Below are positions 7,109 to 14,585 of a DNA stretch of 21,616 nucleotides, piece by piece (the first letter of the stretch is position 1; each line of letters begins with the position of its first letter). The DNA is taken from assembly GCA_046262935.1 (NCBI GenBank), contig JBHELT010000090.1, forward strand, positions 1-21,616. The letters are read 5' to 3'. The translations under genes and the position numbers were made by a program. The notes under the pieces are model-generated. The model searched no databases. It was not told the origin of the DNA and was given only the letters and a program-made list of their open reading frames with translations. The stretch comes from JBHELT01 sp046262935. GTDB taxonomy: Bacteria; Actinomycetota; CADDZG01; JAHWKV01.

Positions 7109-7939
7109 ATGCCGATAAGAAAATCGAAGCCAACGAGCCCCGGCCGCCGGGGGATGAGCCACTCGGATTTCTCCGAGATCACCTCAACGCGCCCAGAGAA
7201 ATCGCTGCTTCGTCCAAAACCGAAGAAGGCCGGTCGTAACTCCTACGGTCGCATCACAACCCGTCACCAAGGTGGTGGTCACAAGCAGAAGTACCGTGTG
7301 GTGGATTTCCGTCGCAACAAAGACGGCATCCCAGCCAAGGTTGCGACCATCGAGTACGACCCGAACCGAAGCGCCCGCATCGCGCTGCTCAACTACGCCG
7401 ATGGCGAAAAGCGTTACATATTGGCTCCGAACAAAGTGAAGGTCGGCGACAAGTTGATGAGCGGAGCCGAAGCCGAGATCAGGGCAGGCAATGCCCTTCC
7501 ACTGCGAAACATCCCAGTTGGAACGGTCGTTCACAATGTCGAACTAAAGCCTGGCGGAGGAGGCAAGATGGCCCGCTCCGCTGGTATGTCGGTTCAATTG
7601 GTCGCTAAAGAAGGAGTAAGCGCTACGTTGCGACTGCCTTCGGGTGAGATGCGACAGGTTCGCATGGATTGTCGAGCGACGGTTGGCGAGGTCGGCAATG
7701 CCGAGCACGAACTGATACAAGTCGGTAAGGCCGGTCGGTCACGTTGGATGAACAAGCGTCCCAGTGTCCGTGGTGTTGCCATGAACCCGGTCGATCACCC
7801 ACTTGGTGGTGGCGAGGGCAAGGCGTCAGGAGGACGTCATCCAACCTCACCTTGGGGCAAGAAAGAAGGACGCACCCGTAGGAAAAGGAAATACTCGAAC
7901 GCCGACATCGTGCGGCGTCGCGGGTCGAAGCGAGGTTGA
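7109..7939 (+). CDS. rplB: 50S ribosomal protein L2
   Basis: The 276-residue product is of normal length. L2 helps join the subunits and supports the peptidyl-transferase region. It contains 'GRNSYGRITTRHQGGGHK', the RNA-binding OB and SH3-like parts, 'NIPVGTVVHNVELKPGGGGK', and the C-terminal 'MNPVDHPLGGGEGK' that includes the conserved His of VDHP. The usual second His of 'DHPHGGGEG' is Leu here, a small departure. 'RHPTSPWGKKEGRTRRKRK' ends the conserved part. rpsS begins one base after the stop. Confidence 0.98.
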   Translation: MPIRKSKPTSPGRRGMSHSDFSEITSTRPEKSLLRPKPKKAGRNSYGRITTRHQGGGHKQKYRVVDFRRNKDGIPAKVATIEYDPNRSARIALLNYADGEKRYILAPNKVKVGDKLMSGAEAEIRAGNALPLRNIPVGTVVHNVELKPGGGGKMARSAGMSVQLVAKEGVSATLRLPSGEMRQVRMDCRATVGEVGNAEHELIQVGKAGRSRWMNKRPSVRGVAMNPVDHPLGGGEGKASGGRHPTSPWGKKEGRTRRKRKYSNADIVRRRGSKRG

Positions 7940-7940
7940 T

Positions 7941-8225
7941 ATGCCCAGATCACTAAAAAAGGGACCGTTCGTCGATGACCATCTTCTTAAGAAGGTCGAC
8001 GATTTGAACCGTACCGGCGAAAAGAGAGTCATCAAGACGTGGTCTCGGCGTTCAACCGTCATCCCAGACATGGTTGGACACACTCTTGCCGTGCACGACG
8101 GGCGCAAGCACGTTCCGGTCTACGTGACCGAATCGATGGTTGGTCACAAGTTGGGCGAGTTCGCTCCAACACGTAGTTTCAGGACCCATGGTCACCACAC
8201 CGAGAAGTCATCGAGGTTGAAGTAG
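7941..8225 (+). CDS. rpsS: 30S ribosomal protein S19
   Basis: The 94-residue product starts MPRSLKKGPFVDDHLL and contains 'IKTWSRRSTVIPDMVGHTLAVHDG' and 'VYVTESMVGHKLGEFAPTRSF', all diagnostic. S19 forms a complex with S13 in the 30S head and contacts the A-site finger of the large subunit. The frame is open further upstream to 7803, but the ATG at 7941, one base after the rplB stop, gives the exact family start. rplV follows after 2 nt. Confidence 0.97.
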   Translation: MPRSLKKGPFVDDHLLKKVDDLNRTGEKRVIKTWSRRSTVIPDMVGHTLAVHDGRKHVPVYVTESMVGHKLGEFAPTRSFRTHGHHTEKSSRLK

Positions 8226-8227
8226 TT

Positions 8228-8992
8228 ATGGCAAGAAGCCAACGCGAGATGGTGACCCAGGTCACTGCGAGTGCCAAGTTCATAAGGCTGAGCCCTTACA
8301 AGGTTCGCGAGGTTGCCGCCCTTATAAGGGGCAAGCACGTAGATGAGGCGCGCCGCATCTTGGCATTCACGCCAAAAGCTGCGAGCAACGAGCTGTCGAA
8401 GATCCTTGAGAGCGCGATCGCAAACGCTGAGCACAATTTCGCCATCCCGCAAGAAGAATTGTCGGTGAAGATCGCGACCGCCGATGAGGGGATGACCATC
8501 AAGCGATTCCGTCCCCGCGCACAGGGACGTGGCTACCGGATCCGCAAGCGCACGAGTCACATCAACCTGGTTCTGGAAAGGGTAGAGCCCAAGGTCGGCC
8601 CATCAGTTGCTCCGAGGCGTAGAAGGAAAGCGGCCGATGCACCGACCGAGACCGTCGCCACTTCGACCCCGGAAGCCTCGGAAAAGGCGAAGCCCAAACG
8701 GCGTGCAAAGAAAGAAGCACCCGTAAAGGCGAAGACCATGACCGGGACCGATGCCAAATCCGTGACCAAGGCGAAGACGGCGAAAGCCGAAGCGCCCGGC
8801 CCCGAAGCCGTATCCGCCGAACCGGCTGCCAGTGCGCCTCAAGTTGAAACGCAAGAAGGCGAAACATCGGTGAGCGAGACCGCGACAACCGAGACCGCGA
8901 CAACCGAGACGACTACCGAAGCGACGAACGAGCCCGCGGAAAAGGCCGATGAAGGGACCGCAGTGTCCCAAGACGAAGCAGGAGAGAGCTAG
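8228..8992 (+). CDS. rplV: 50S ribosomal protein L22 with 130-residue C-terminal tail
   Basis: Residues 1-122 are a complete L22: 'KFIRLSPYKVREVAALIRGK', 'SNELSKILESAIANAEHNF', and the long beta hairpin 'IKRFRPRAQGRGYRIRKRTSHINLVL' that reaches into the exit tunnel and is a known macrolide-resistance site. The remaining 130 residues are low in complexity: first Lys/Arg/Ala-rich (128-175), then acidic and Thr/Glu-rich to 254. The end includes a short Thr-Glu repeat encoded by a 15-bp tandem repeat at 8876-8905. Ordinary L22 is 110-120 residues, although tails are known in actinobacteria. The TAG overlaps the GTG start of rpsC by one base. Confidence 0.96.
   Translation: MARSQREMVTQVTASAKFIRLSPYKVREVAALIRGKHVDEARRILAFTPKAASNELSKILESAIANAEHNFAIPQEELSVKIATADEGMTIKRFRPRAQGRGYRIRKRTSHINLVLERVEPKVGPSVAPRRRRKAADAPTETVATSTPEASEKAKPKRRAKKEAPVKAKTMTGTDAKSVTKAKTAKAEAPGPEAVSAEPAASAPQVETQEGETSVSETATTETATTETTTEATNEPAEKADEGTAVSQDEAGES
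8876..8905 (+). repeat. 15-bp tandem repeat, two copies, in the rplV tail
   Basis: GAGACCGCGACAACC occurs perfectly twice head to tail, encoding the Glu-Thr-Ala-Thr-Thr unit of the L22 tail. The sequence then decays into related Thr/Glu codons. Slippage is the likely origin. Confidence 0.85.
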
Positions 8993-9744
8993 TGGGTCAA
9001 AAGGTCCATCCATACGGATTTCGACTCGGTGTCATCACCGATTGGAAGTCGCGCTGGTTCGCCGATGGCGCCCAGTACCGTGACTACATAGAGCAGGACA
9101 ACAAGATCCGCGAGTACCTGAAGCGGCTTCTACCTCACGCGGCCATCAGCAGGGTCGAGATCGAAAGGACGCGGGAGCGGGTGCGTGTGACTGTTCATAC
9201 CGCTCGCCCTGGCATCGTGATCGGACGCAAAGGTGCGCAGGCCGACGAGATCCGTGAATACCTAGAGAAGATAGAAGGCAAAGCGGCCAGGGCGCAAACC
9301 GGCAAAGACGTCAACGTGCAGGTGAACCTCGACATCGTCGAGGTCAAGTCACCCGATGCCGATGCGCAACTGTTGTCGCAAGCGATCGCCGAACAACTCT
9401 CATCGCGCGTTTCATTCCGTCGTGCGATGCGCAAGGCAGTGACCACGACCATGAAAGCCGGTGCCCTTGGTGTGAAGGTCCAGACCTCTGGCCGTTTGGG
9501 AGGAGCCGAGATGAGCCGTCGCGAGGGTTATCACGAAGGCAAGGTCCCCCTGCACACATTGAGGGCAGACATCGACTACGGCTTCTCAGAAGCAAGAACG
9601 ACGTTCGGCCAGATCGGTGTGAAGGTTTGGATCTACAAGCGTGAGGTCATTCCGGTGCGCGAGACCCGTCGTAGTAAACCCGACGTGTCGCCCGCGGCGA
9701 ACGAAACCGATGCAACACAGGCAGCTTCGGGAGGACAGGCTTAA
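8992..9744 (+). CDS. rpsC: 30S ribosomal protein S3
   Basis: The 250-residue product starts MGQKVHPYGFRLG. The KH domain carries the GXXG loop GRKG at 78-81, and the C-terminal domain includes 'QTSGRLGGAEMSRREGYHEGKVPLHTLRADIDYG'. S3 lies at the mRNA entry channel and contributes to the mRNA helicase activity of the ribosome. The GTG start overlaps the rplV stop. After the conserved 'GVKVWIYKREV' a tail of about 25 residues rich in Ala, Asn, Thr and Gln follows, slightly longer than most. rplP follows after 2 nt. Confidence 0.97.
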   Translation: MGQKVHPYGFRLGVITDWKSRWFADGAQYRDYIEQDNKIREYLKRLLPHAAISRVEIERTRERVRVTVHTARPGIVIGRKGAQADEIREYLEKIEGKAARAQTGKDVNVQVNLDIVEVKSPDADAQLLSQAIAEQLSSRVSFRRAMRKAVTTTMKAGALGVKVQTSGRLGGAEMSRREGYHEGKVPLHTLRADIDYGFSEARTTFGQIGVKVWIYKREVIPVRETRRSKPDVSPAANETDATQAASGGQA

Positions 9745-9746
9745 CC

Positions 9747-10172
9747 ATGTTGATGCCAAAAAAGATGAAGCACCGCAAGCAGCACCGGGGTCGTATGCGC
9801 GGGCTCGCAAAGGGCGGCACAACGGTGCACTTCGGCGATTACGGACTCCAGGCTCTCGAGCCTGGGTGGGTGACCAACAGGCAGATCGAATCTGCTCGTG
9901 TTGCCATCACGCGTCACGTCCGTCGTGGTGGACGCGTTTGGATCAACATCTTCCCCGACAAGCCTTTCACCAAGAAGCCCGCGGAGGTTCGCATGGGTTC
10001 GGGTAAAGGCAACCCCGAAGGTTGGGTCGCAGTCGTGAAGCCTGGCCGAGTCATGTTCGAGTTGAACGGTGTGCCCGAAGATGTGGCCAAGGAAGCGATG
10101 AGGCTTGCGAGCCACAAACTTCCGATCAAAAGTCGGTTCGTCAAGCGAGAGGGGGCCGAGAGTGAGGGTTGA
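9747..10172 (+). CDS. rplP: 50S ribosomal protein L16
   Basis: The 141-residue product has 'KHRKQHRGRMRGLAKGG', 'GLQALEPGWVTNRQIESARVAITRHVRRGG' and 'FPDKPFTKKPAEVRMGSGKGNPEGWVAVVKPGRVMFE', the full L16 signature. It contacts the A-site tRNA elbow and finishes assembly of the central protuberance region. The start at 9747 gives the usual Met-Leu-X-Pro; a second ATG at 9753 is possible but less like the family. The 3' end overlaps the rpmC start by 11 bases. Confidence 0.97.
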   Translation: MLMPKKMKHRKQHRGRMRGLAKGGTTVHFGDYGLQALEPGWVTNRQIESARVAITRHVRRGGRVWINIFPDKPFTKKPAEVRMGSGKGNPEGWVAVVKPGRVMFELNGVPEDVAKEAMRLASHKLPIKSRFVKREGAESEG

Positions 10173-10494
10173 TGAGTTCAGGGTTCTTTCACCTGAAGAA
10201 CTCGACATCCGGCTGGGCGAGACCAAAGAGGAGTTGTTCAACCTCAGATTCTCCAATGCGACCGGGCAGCTCGAGAACTACAAAAGACTCGGTTCTTTGA
10301 AGCGTGACGTTGCCAAGATCAATACGGTCCTTCGCGAGCGTCAGCTCGGCATCGAGATCGAACCGAAGGAACTGTTGCCCGAGAAGCCTCGCAAGTCGCG
10401 CAAAGAAGAGGCATCCACCGAGGCCGATAGCGAGATCGATGTGCCTATCGCTGAAGAGAGCGAAGGATCAGATGAGGAAGAGGAAAGCAAGTGA
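10162..10494 (+). CDS. rpmC: 50S ribosomal protein L29 with acidic tail
   Basis: The GTG at 10162 gives M-R-V-D-E-F-R-V-L-S-P-E-E-L, followed by 'KEELFNLRFSNATGQLENYKRL' and 'RDVAKINTVLRERQLG', the two helices of L29 near the tunnel exit. The frame is open further upstream, but those residues do not belong to L29 and would overlap rplP deeply. GAGAGGGGG lies 8-15 bases before the GTG. The product is 110 residues where 60-80 is usual; the last 45 are a charged tail ending in a run of Glu and Ser. The GTGA overlap with rpsQ implies coupled translation. Confidence 0.93.
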   Translation: MRVDEFRVLSPEELDIRLGETKEELFNLRFSNATGQLENYKRLGSLKRDVAKINTVLRERQLGIEIEPKELLPEKPRKSRKEEASTEADSEIDVPIAEESEGSDEEEESK

Positions 10495-10748
10495 CAGACA
10501 GAACACAGCGCAAGACTAGAACCGGAGTTGTCGTTAGCGACAAGATGGACAAGACCGTCGTCGTTCAGGTTCAGCAAACGGTTCGTCACCCGCTGTACGG
10601 CAAGATCTACAAGCGCAACGCCCGCCTTCACGCTCATGACGAGTCAAATGATTCGCACACGGGCGACACGGTGAGGCTTATGGAGACTCGTCCCTTGTCG
10701 AAAACAAAGCGGTGGCGTGTCGTCGAAGTCATGGAGCGTGCGAAGTGA
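10491..10748 (+). CDS. rpsQ: 30S ribosomal protein S17
   Basis: The 85-residue OB-fold protein contains 'RKTRTGVVVSDKMDKTVVVQVQ', 'HPLYGKIYKRNARLHAHDESNDSHTGD' and 'TRPLSKTKRWRVVEV', the S17 signature. It binds the 5' domain of 16S rRNA early in assembly. The start is GTG, overlapping the rpmC stop by 4 bases (GTGA). The stop overlaps the rplN start in the same way, linking the S10 and spc gene sets without a break. Confidence 0.97.
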   Translation: MTDRTQRKTRTGVVVSDKMDKTVVVQVQQTVRHPLYGKIYKRNARLHAHDESNDSHTGDTVRLMETRPLSKTKRWRVVEVMERAK

Positions 10749-11113
10749 TCCAACAAGAGTCGCGCCTTCGCGTTGCCGACAACAGCGGCGCCCGCGAGGT
10801 TCTGGTGATCAAAGTGCTTGGCGGTTCTGGCCGTCGCTATGCCGGCGTTGGCGACATCATCGTCGGGACGGTCAAAGACGCTGTGCCTAACCAACAGGTG
10901 AAAAGAGGCGAAGTCGTGAAGGCTGTTGTCGTTCGCACCAAAAAAGAGCGCCGCCGCCCCGACGGCAGTTACATCCGGTTCGACGACAACGCAGTTGTGA
11001 TCATCAACGATCAGAAGAATCCAAGGGGCACTCGTGTCTTCGGGCCCGTGGCAAGGGAATTGAGAGACAAAAAATTCATGAAGATCATCTCGCTAGCGCC
11101 GGAGGTGCTTTAG
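10745..11113 (+). CDS. rplN: 50S ribosomal protein L14
   Basis: From the GTG at 10745 the product is 122 residues, exactly the family length, starting MIQQESRLRVADNSGAREV. It contains 'GGSGRRYAGVGDIIVGTVKDAVP' and ends 'RELRDKKFMKIISLAPEVL'. L14 lies at the subunit interface and is the docking site of the silencing factor RsfS. An upstream in-frame ATG inside rpsQ was rejected because it would add residues foreign to L14. rplX follows directly (TAGATG). Confidence 0.97.
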   Translation: MIQQESRLRVADNSGAREVLVIKVLGGSGRRYAGVGDIIVGTVKDAVPNQQVKRGEVVKAVVVRTKKERRRPDGSYIRFDDNAVVIINDQKNPRGTRVFGPVARELRDKKFMKIISLAPEVL

Positions 11114-11437
11114 ATGTCAGCGGTTCGCAAGGGCGACAGGGTTTACGTTCTGACCGGAAAAGACTCCGGCAAAGAAGGCCGCGTCATAGCGGTGTTCCCG
11201 GCCAAGAACCGAGTGCTGGTCGAGGGCGTGAACCGCGTTAAACGTCACGAACGCGTTCGCCCCTCACAAGATCGCCGCGGCGGTCAAGAAGGCGGGATCA
11301 TCACCAAAGAGCTGGCTGTCGATCTTTCGAACGTGGCCCTCATCTGTCCCACCGATGGTCCAACCCGGACCGGGTTCACGGTGCATCTCGATGGCACGAA
11401 GACGAGGATCTGCAAGAAGTGCGAGGCGGAGATCTAG
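11114..11437 (+). CDS. rplX: 50S ribosomal protein L24
   Basis: The 107-residue product carries the KOW motif 'KGDRVYVLTGKDSGKEGRVI' at 6-25 and 'VEGVNRVKRHERV'. L24 is an early assembly protein near the tunnel exit. The C-terminus has C78, C100 and C103 but lacks the fourth cysteine of the CxxC pair that many homologs carry (here Cys-Pro-Thr-Asp), so a zinc knuckle, if present at all, is incomplete. It abuts rplN and rplE with no spacer bases (TAGATG on both sides). Confidence 0.96.
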   Translation: MSAVRKGDRVYVLTGKDSGKEGRVIAVFPAKNRVLVEGVNRVKRHERVRPSQDRRGGQEGGIITKELAVDLSNVALICPTDGPTRTGFTVHLDGTKTRICKKCEAEI

Positions 11438-11995
11438 ATGGCAACCGATAAATACATCCCCAGGATGAAGACGAAGTATTCCACCGAGGTCCGGCCGAAG
11501 CTCGCCGAGCAGCTCGGGGTGAATGTCATGGCCGTCCCGCGCCTAGACAAGATCGTCATAAATATGGGTGTTGGCGACGTGCTGCGTGAATCCAAGGCTC
11601 TCGACGATGCCACCAAGGATCTTGCGGTGATCACTGGTCAGAAGGCACTAACGACCAAAGCGAAGAAGTCGATCGCAGGGTTCAAAGTTCGTGAGGGCCA
11701 GTCGATCGGAGCTAAGGTAACCTTGAGGGGCGATCGTATGTGGGAGTTCTTCGATCGGCTGATCACCTTGGCGATCCCCCGGATCCGCGACTTTCGCGGG
11801 CTTTCTCCAAAGGGGTTCGACGGCAGCGGGAACTACACATTCGGTGTCAACGATCAGACGATCTTTCCCGAGATCGAGTACGACAAGATCGGCAAAGTAA
11901 GAGGCATGGACATAACGATGGTCACCACGGCGAGATCGAACGAGCATGGCAAAGCGCTGCTCGACGCCTTCGGATTTCCATTCAGACAGCAGTAA
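11438..11995 (+). CDS. rplE: 50S ribosomal protein L5
   Basis: The 185-residue product contains 'MAVPRLDKIVINMGVGD', 'TGQKALTTKAKKSIAGFKVREGQSIGAKVTLRG', 'FDRLITLAIPRIRDFRGL' and 'NYTFGVNDQTIFPEIEYDKI', the whole L5 signature. L5 binds 5S rRNA and contacts the P-site tRNA and the 30S head. The start abuts the rplX stop. The next gene, rpsN, starts 10 nt after the stop behind GAGGGA. Confidence 0.98.
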   Translation: MATDKYIPRMKTKYSTEVRPKLAEQLGVNVMAVPRLDKIVINMGVGDVLRESKALDDATKDLAVITGQKALTTKAKKSIAGFKVREGQSIGAKVTLRGDRMWEFFDRLITLAIPRIRDFRGLSPKGFDGSGNYTFGVNDQTIFPEIEYDKIGKVRGMDITMVTTARSNEHGKALLDAFGFPFRQQ

Positions 11996-12005
11996 GAGGG
12001 ATCAG

Positions 12006-12191
12006 ATGGCTAAGAAAGCACTTGTAAACAAAGCGAATAAGACCCCCAAGTTCAAGGTCAGGGGTTATTACCGCTGCCGCCGCTGTGGCCGCCCACGCGC
12101 TTACTTGAGGAAATTCGGCATGTGCAGACTTTGCGTGCGAGAACTTGCCCACAAGGGCGAACTGCCCGGCATAACGAAATCGAGTTGGTGA
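12006..12191 (+). CDS. rpsN: 30S ribosomal protein S14, zinc-binding type Z
   Basis: From the ATG at 12006 the product is 61 residues, the short zinc-binding form of S14. The ligands C24, C27, C40 and C43 are in place, and the end 'KGELPGITKSSW' is typical. S14 completes the 30S head near S3 and S10. A longer in-frame reading from 11946 lies inside rplE and was rejected. The ribosome binding site is GAGGGA, about 5 bases upstream. Many actinobacteria also carry a zinc-free paralog used under zinc starvation; none is seen here. Confidence 0.97.
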   Translation: MAKKALVNKANKTPKFKVRGYYRCRRCGRPRAYLRKFGMCRLCVRELAHKGELPGITKSSW

Positions 12192-12196
12192 TCTAG

Positions 12197-12592
12197 ATGA
12201 TGACAGACCCCATAGCAGACATGCTCACAAGGATCCGCAACGCGAACATCGCGTCGCACGACTCTGTTGACATCCCTTCATCGAGATTGAAGCTTGCGAT
12301 CATCCGGATCTTGAAAGACGAGGGCTACATCGAGGATTTCGAACTGATCGAAGGCAAACCCGCCAGCACCATCAGGGTCACTTTGAAGTACGGCGGTGAC
12401 AGATCGAAAACCATCCATGGCATCACGCGCATCTCCAAGCCTGGTCTGCGTGTTTACACGCCGGCGGATCGGCTCCCCAAGGTTCTCGGCGGTATGGGGA
12501 CCGCAATAGTTTCGACTTCAGCAGGGTTGATGACCGACAAACAGGCCGCTCGCAAAAAACTGGGCGGCGAAGTGCTAGCACATGTCTGGTAG
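12197..12592 (+). CDS. rpsH: 30S ribosomal protein S8
   Basis: The 131-residue product starts MMTDPIADMLTRIRNAN and ends with the 'STSAGLMTDKQAARKKLGGEVLAHVW' block that binds the central domain of 16S rRNA. Two adjacent ATG codons (12197 and 12200) can serve as start. In E. coli S8 is the translational repressor of the spc operon, binding near rplE. I did not recognise a mimic site here. There is a 5-nt gap after rpsN and a 6-nt gap before rplF. Confidence 0.98.
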   Translation: MMTDPIADMLTRIRNANIASHDSVDIPSSRLKLAIIRILKDEGYIEDFELIEGKPASTIRVTLKYGGDRSKTIHGITRISKPGLRVYTPADRLPKVLGGMGTAIVSTSAGLMTDKQAARKKLGGEVLAHVW

Positions 12593-12598
12593 GTATAG

Positions 12599-13135
12599 AT
12601 GAGCAGGATCGGCAGAAGCCCGATAGATGTCCCAAGTGGCGTCGAGGTGACCATCGAGCCCGGTTTCGTGCGCGTTAAGGGCCCCAAGGGGACCCTCGAG
12701 CGAACCCTTCCACGCGAGATATCGGTTGAGAAGCAACAGAGCGTTCTGTTAGTAACTCGGCCCACCGATTCGGGTCCCCACCGTTCCCTGCACGGCCTCA
12801 CACGAACTCTCGTTGCGAACATGGTCGTTGGGGTGACCGAAGGCTTTGAGAAGAACCTGGAGATACACGGCGTCGGTTATCGAGCCGCTGCGAAGGGTGC
12901 AGGTCTGGAATTGCAGCTGGGCTATTCGCACCCTGTCGAGTACGCGGCTCCAGACGGCATAACTTTCGAGGTTCCTAGCCCAACGAAGATCACCATCAGG
13001 GGGGCCGATAAGGAGAAGGTGGGACAGGTCGCCGCCGAGATCAGAGCGATCCGCAAGCCCGACCCTTACAAACAAAAGGGTGTTCGCTACGTTGGTGAAT
13101 ACATCCGCAAGAAAGCAGGGAAGACAGCCAAGTGA
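12599..13135 (+). CDS. rplF: 50S ribosomal protein L6
   Basis: The 178-residue product has the two L6 repeats: 'MSRIGRSPIDVPSGVEVTIE' through 'LHGLTRTLVANMVVGVTEGF', then 'LEIHGVGYRAA' through 'TIRGADKEKVGQVAAEIRAIRKPDPYKQKGVRYVGE'. L6 binds helix 97 of 23S rRNA near the factor-binding site. The stop overlaps the rplR GTG (GTGA), so the two genes are translationally coupled. Confidence 0.98.
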   Translation: MSRIGRSPIDVPSGVEVTIEPGFVRVKGPKGTLERTLPREISVEKQQSVLLVTRPTDSGPHRSLHGLTRTLVANMVVGVTEGFEKNLEIHGVGYRAAAKGAGLELQLGYSHPVEYAAPDGITFEVPSPTKITIRGADKEKVGQVAAEIRAIRKPDPYKQKGVRYVGEYIRKKAGKTAK

Positions 13136-13497
13136 GTCACATGGATAGCACGCGCAAGCACAGGATCAGCAGGCATCGCCGCGTTCGCAAGAAAGTGGTT
13201 GGCTCTGCCGAGCGGCCGCGCCTTGCGGTCTTCAGGAGCAACAAACACTTCTACGCTCAGGTGATCGACGACGCATCCGGCCAGACCATCGCGTCAGCTT
13301 CGACGGTCGACCCCGAGATCCGCCCGAGCGTCAAGGGTGCGTCTTCCGGATCCGCAGCACGTGTTGGCCAACTGGTTGCCGAAAGGGCGATGGCCAAAGG
13401 TGTGAAGGCTGTGGTCTTCGACCGCGGCGGATTCCGTTTCCATGGCACAGTAAAGGCCCTTGCGGATAGCGCCAGGGAAAAGGGTTTGGAGTTTTAG
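13132..13497 (+). CDS. rplR: 50S ribosomal protein L18
   Basis: The 121-residue product contains 'RKHRISRHRRVRKKVVGSAERPRLAVFRSNKHFYAQVIDD' and 'AERAMAKGVKAVVFDRGGFRFHGTVKALADSAREKGL', the L18 signature. It binds 5S rRNA together with L5. The GTG at 13132 overlaps the rplF stop; an ATG at 13141, three codons later, is an equally possible start. rpsE abuts directly (TAGATG). Confidence 0.96.
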   Translation: MSHMDSTRKHRISRHRRVRKKVVGSAERPRLAVFRSNKHFYAQVIDDASGQTIASASTVDPEIRPSVKGASSGSAARVGQLVAERAMAKGVKAVVFDRGGFRFHGTVKALADSAREKGLEF

Positions 13498-14361
13498 ATG
13501 GCCGAAGAACCAACGACTAACGACAGTTCCGTACCGCAGCCGGCCGAAACGCCAGAGGCGCCTGTTGCTGCTGCTGAAACACCGAAAACAGCTGCCAGTC
13601 CTACTGAAGCGCCAAAGGCACCTGCCGGTGCTCCCGCGGCGCCAAGGGGCGGACGGCCCGACCAGCGCGGAGGTTACCGCGGTGGCGGCGGTCCCGGTGG
13701 CGGTCGATACGGTGGTCAGGGTGGTCCAGGTCAGCGGGGTCAAGGCGGCGGGCCCGGAGGTCAGCGTGGTGGAGGCCCGCGTCAAGGCGGAGGCCGTCCC
13801 CGAGAGCGCGGAGGCCGCGACGATGACGGCCGTGGTCAATTCATAGTTCGCATCGTTGGCAGGCCGAGGCGCGTTGCAAAAGTTGTTAAGGGTGGCCGCC
13901 GGTTCTCGTTCAGCGCCTTGGTTGTAGTTGGCGATGGCGCGGGTCGCGTTGGCGTTGGCCAAGGCAAGGCACGTGAAGTACCGCTCGCCATCCAAAAGGC
14001 GGAAGAGAACGCGAAGCGCGCGATGTTCAACGTCCGCATGGTCGGAACCACGATCCCGCATCAGATAACAGGTGAGGCCTCGGGAGCGGTCGTGTTGCTT
14101 AAGCCCGCATCGCAAGGAACCGGAGTCATCGCTGGGGGACCGGTTCGCGCGGTTGTCGAGTGTGCAGGCATCAAAGACATCCTGTCGAAGTCGCTCGGGT
14201 CGTCGAACGCGACCAACATCGTCCACGCGACGATCGAAGGTTTGCGGATGCTAGAGCGGCCCGAGGATGTAGCAAAACGTCGTGGCAAATTGGTCGAACA
14301 GGTCGCCCCCCGGTACCTGCTCGAACCTGCCGCCGCCAAGCCCGCTCCGATCGAAGGTTGA
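13498..14361 (+). CDS. rpsE: 30S ribosomal protein S5 with Ala/Pro-rich and RGG-type N-terminal extension
   Basis: The S5 core begins near residue 114: 'RVAKVVKGGRRFSFSALVVVGDGAGRVGVGQGKAREVPLAI', then 'TTIPHQITGEASGAVVLLKPAS' and 'NATNIVHATIEGL'. S5 guards decoding accuracy and the mRNA entry, and the KGGRR loop is intact, with no known spectinomycin-type change seen. Before the core lie residues 1-49, rich in Ala, Pro, Thr and Glu, and residues 50-107, almost purely Gly, Arg, Gln and Pro with several RGG/GGR units. Actinobacterial S5 often has a charged N-terminal extension, but a glycine-arginine box of this purity is unusual. The start follows the rplR stop directly, and no internal start with a ribosome binding site was seen at the core. 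Confidence 0.96.
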   Translation: MAEEPTTNDSSVPQPAETPEAPVAAAETPKTAASPTEAPKAPAGAPAAPRGGRPDQRGGYRGGGGPGGGRYGGQGGPGQRGQGGGPGGQRGGGPRQGGGRPRERGGRDDDGRGQFIVRIVGRPRRVAKVVKGGRRFSFSALVVVGDGAGRVGVGQGKAREVPLAIQKAEENAKRAMFNVRMVGTTIPHQITGEASGAVVLLKPASQGTGVIAGGPVRAVVECAGIKDILSKSLGSSNATNIVHATIEGLRMLERPEDVAKRRGKLVEQVAPRYLLEPAAAKPAPIEG

Positions 14362-14366
14362 CGAAC

Positions 14367-14585
14367 ATGCATAGAGTGAGGGTCACCCAGATCAAGAGCG
14401 CGGTCTCGCGCAAGCAAGATCAGGGCGCAACACTGAAAGCACTGGGTCTTAGAAGGATCAGGGACTCGGTTGAGCATGAGGCACGTCCCGAGATCTTGGG
14501 AATGATCCGCAAGGTCGAGCATCTTGTTACCGTAGAGCAAGTCAAAGAGTCGAAGTCGCATGAGCAAGCGGAGGATCAATCATGA
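14367..14585 (+). CDS. rpmD: 50S ribosomal protein L30
   Basis: The ATG at 14367 gives a 72-residue L30 with 'RVRVTQIKSAVSRKQDQGATLKALGLRRI' and 'MIRKVEHLVTVEQV'. The last residues are a short Glu/Ser/Gln tail. The frame is open upstream inside rpsE, but that part is not L30. L30 lies on the solvent side of the large subunit near 5S rRNA. There is a 5-nt gap after rpsE, and the stop overlaps rplO (ATGA). Confidence 0.95.
   Translation: MHRVRVTQIKSAVSRKQDQGATLKALGLRRIRDSVEHEARPEILGMIRKVEHLVTVEQVKESKSHEQAEDQS

Noticed and set aside
13294..14226. Minus-strand reading frame of 310 codons opposite rplR and rpsE
   Set aside because: It lies antisense to two certain ribosomal genes, is low in complexity, and arises from the GC-rich third positions of rpsE.
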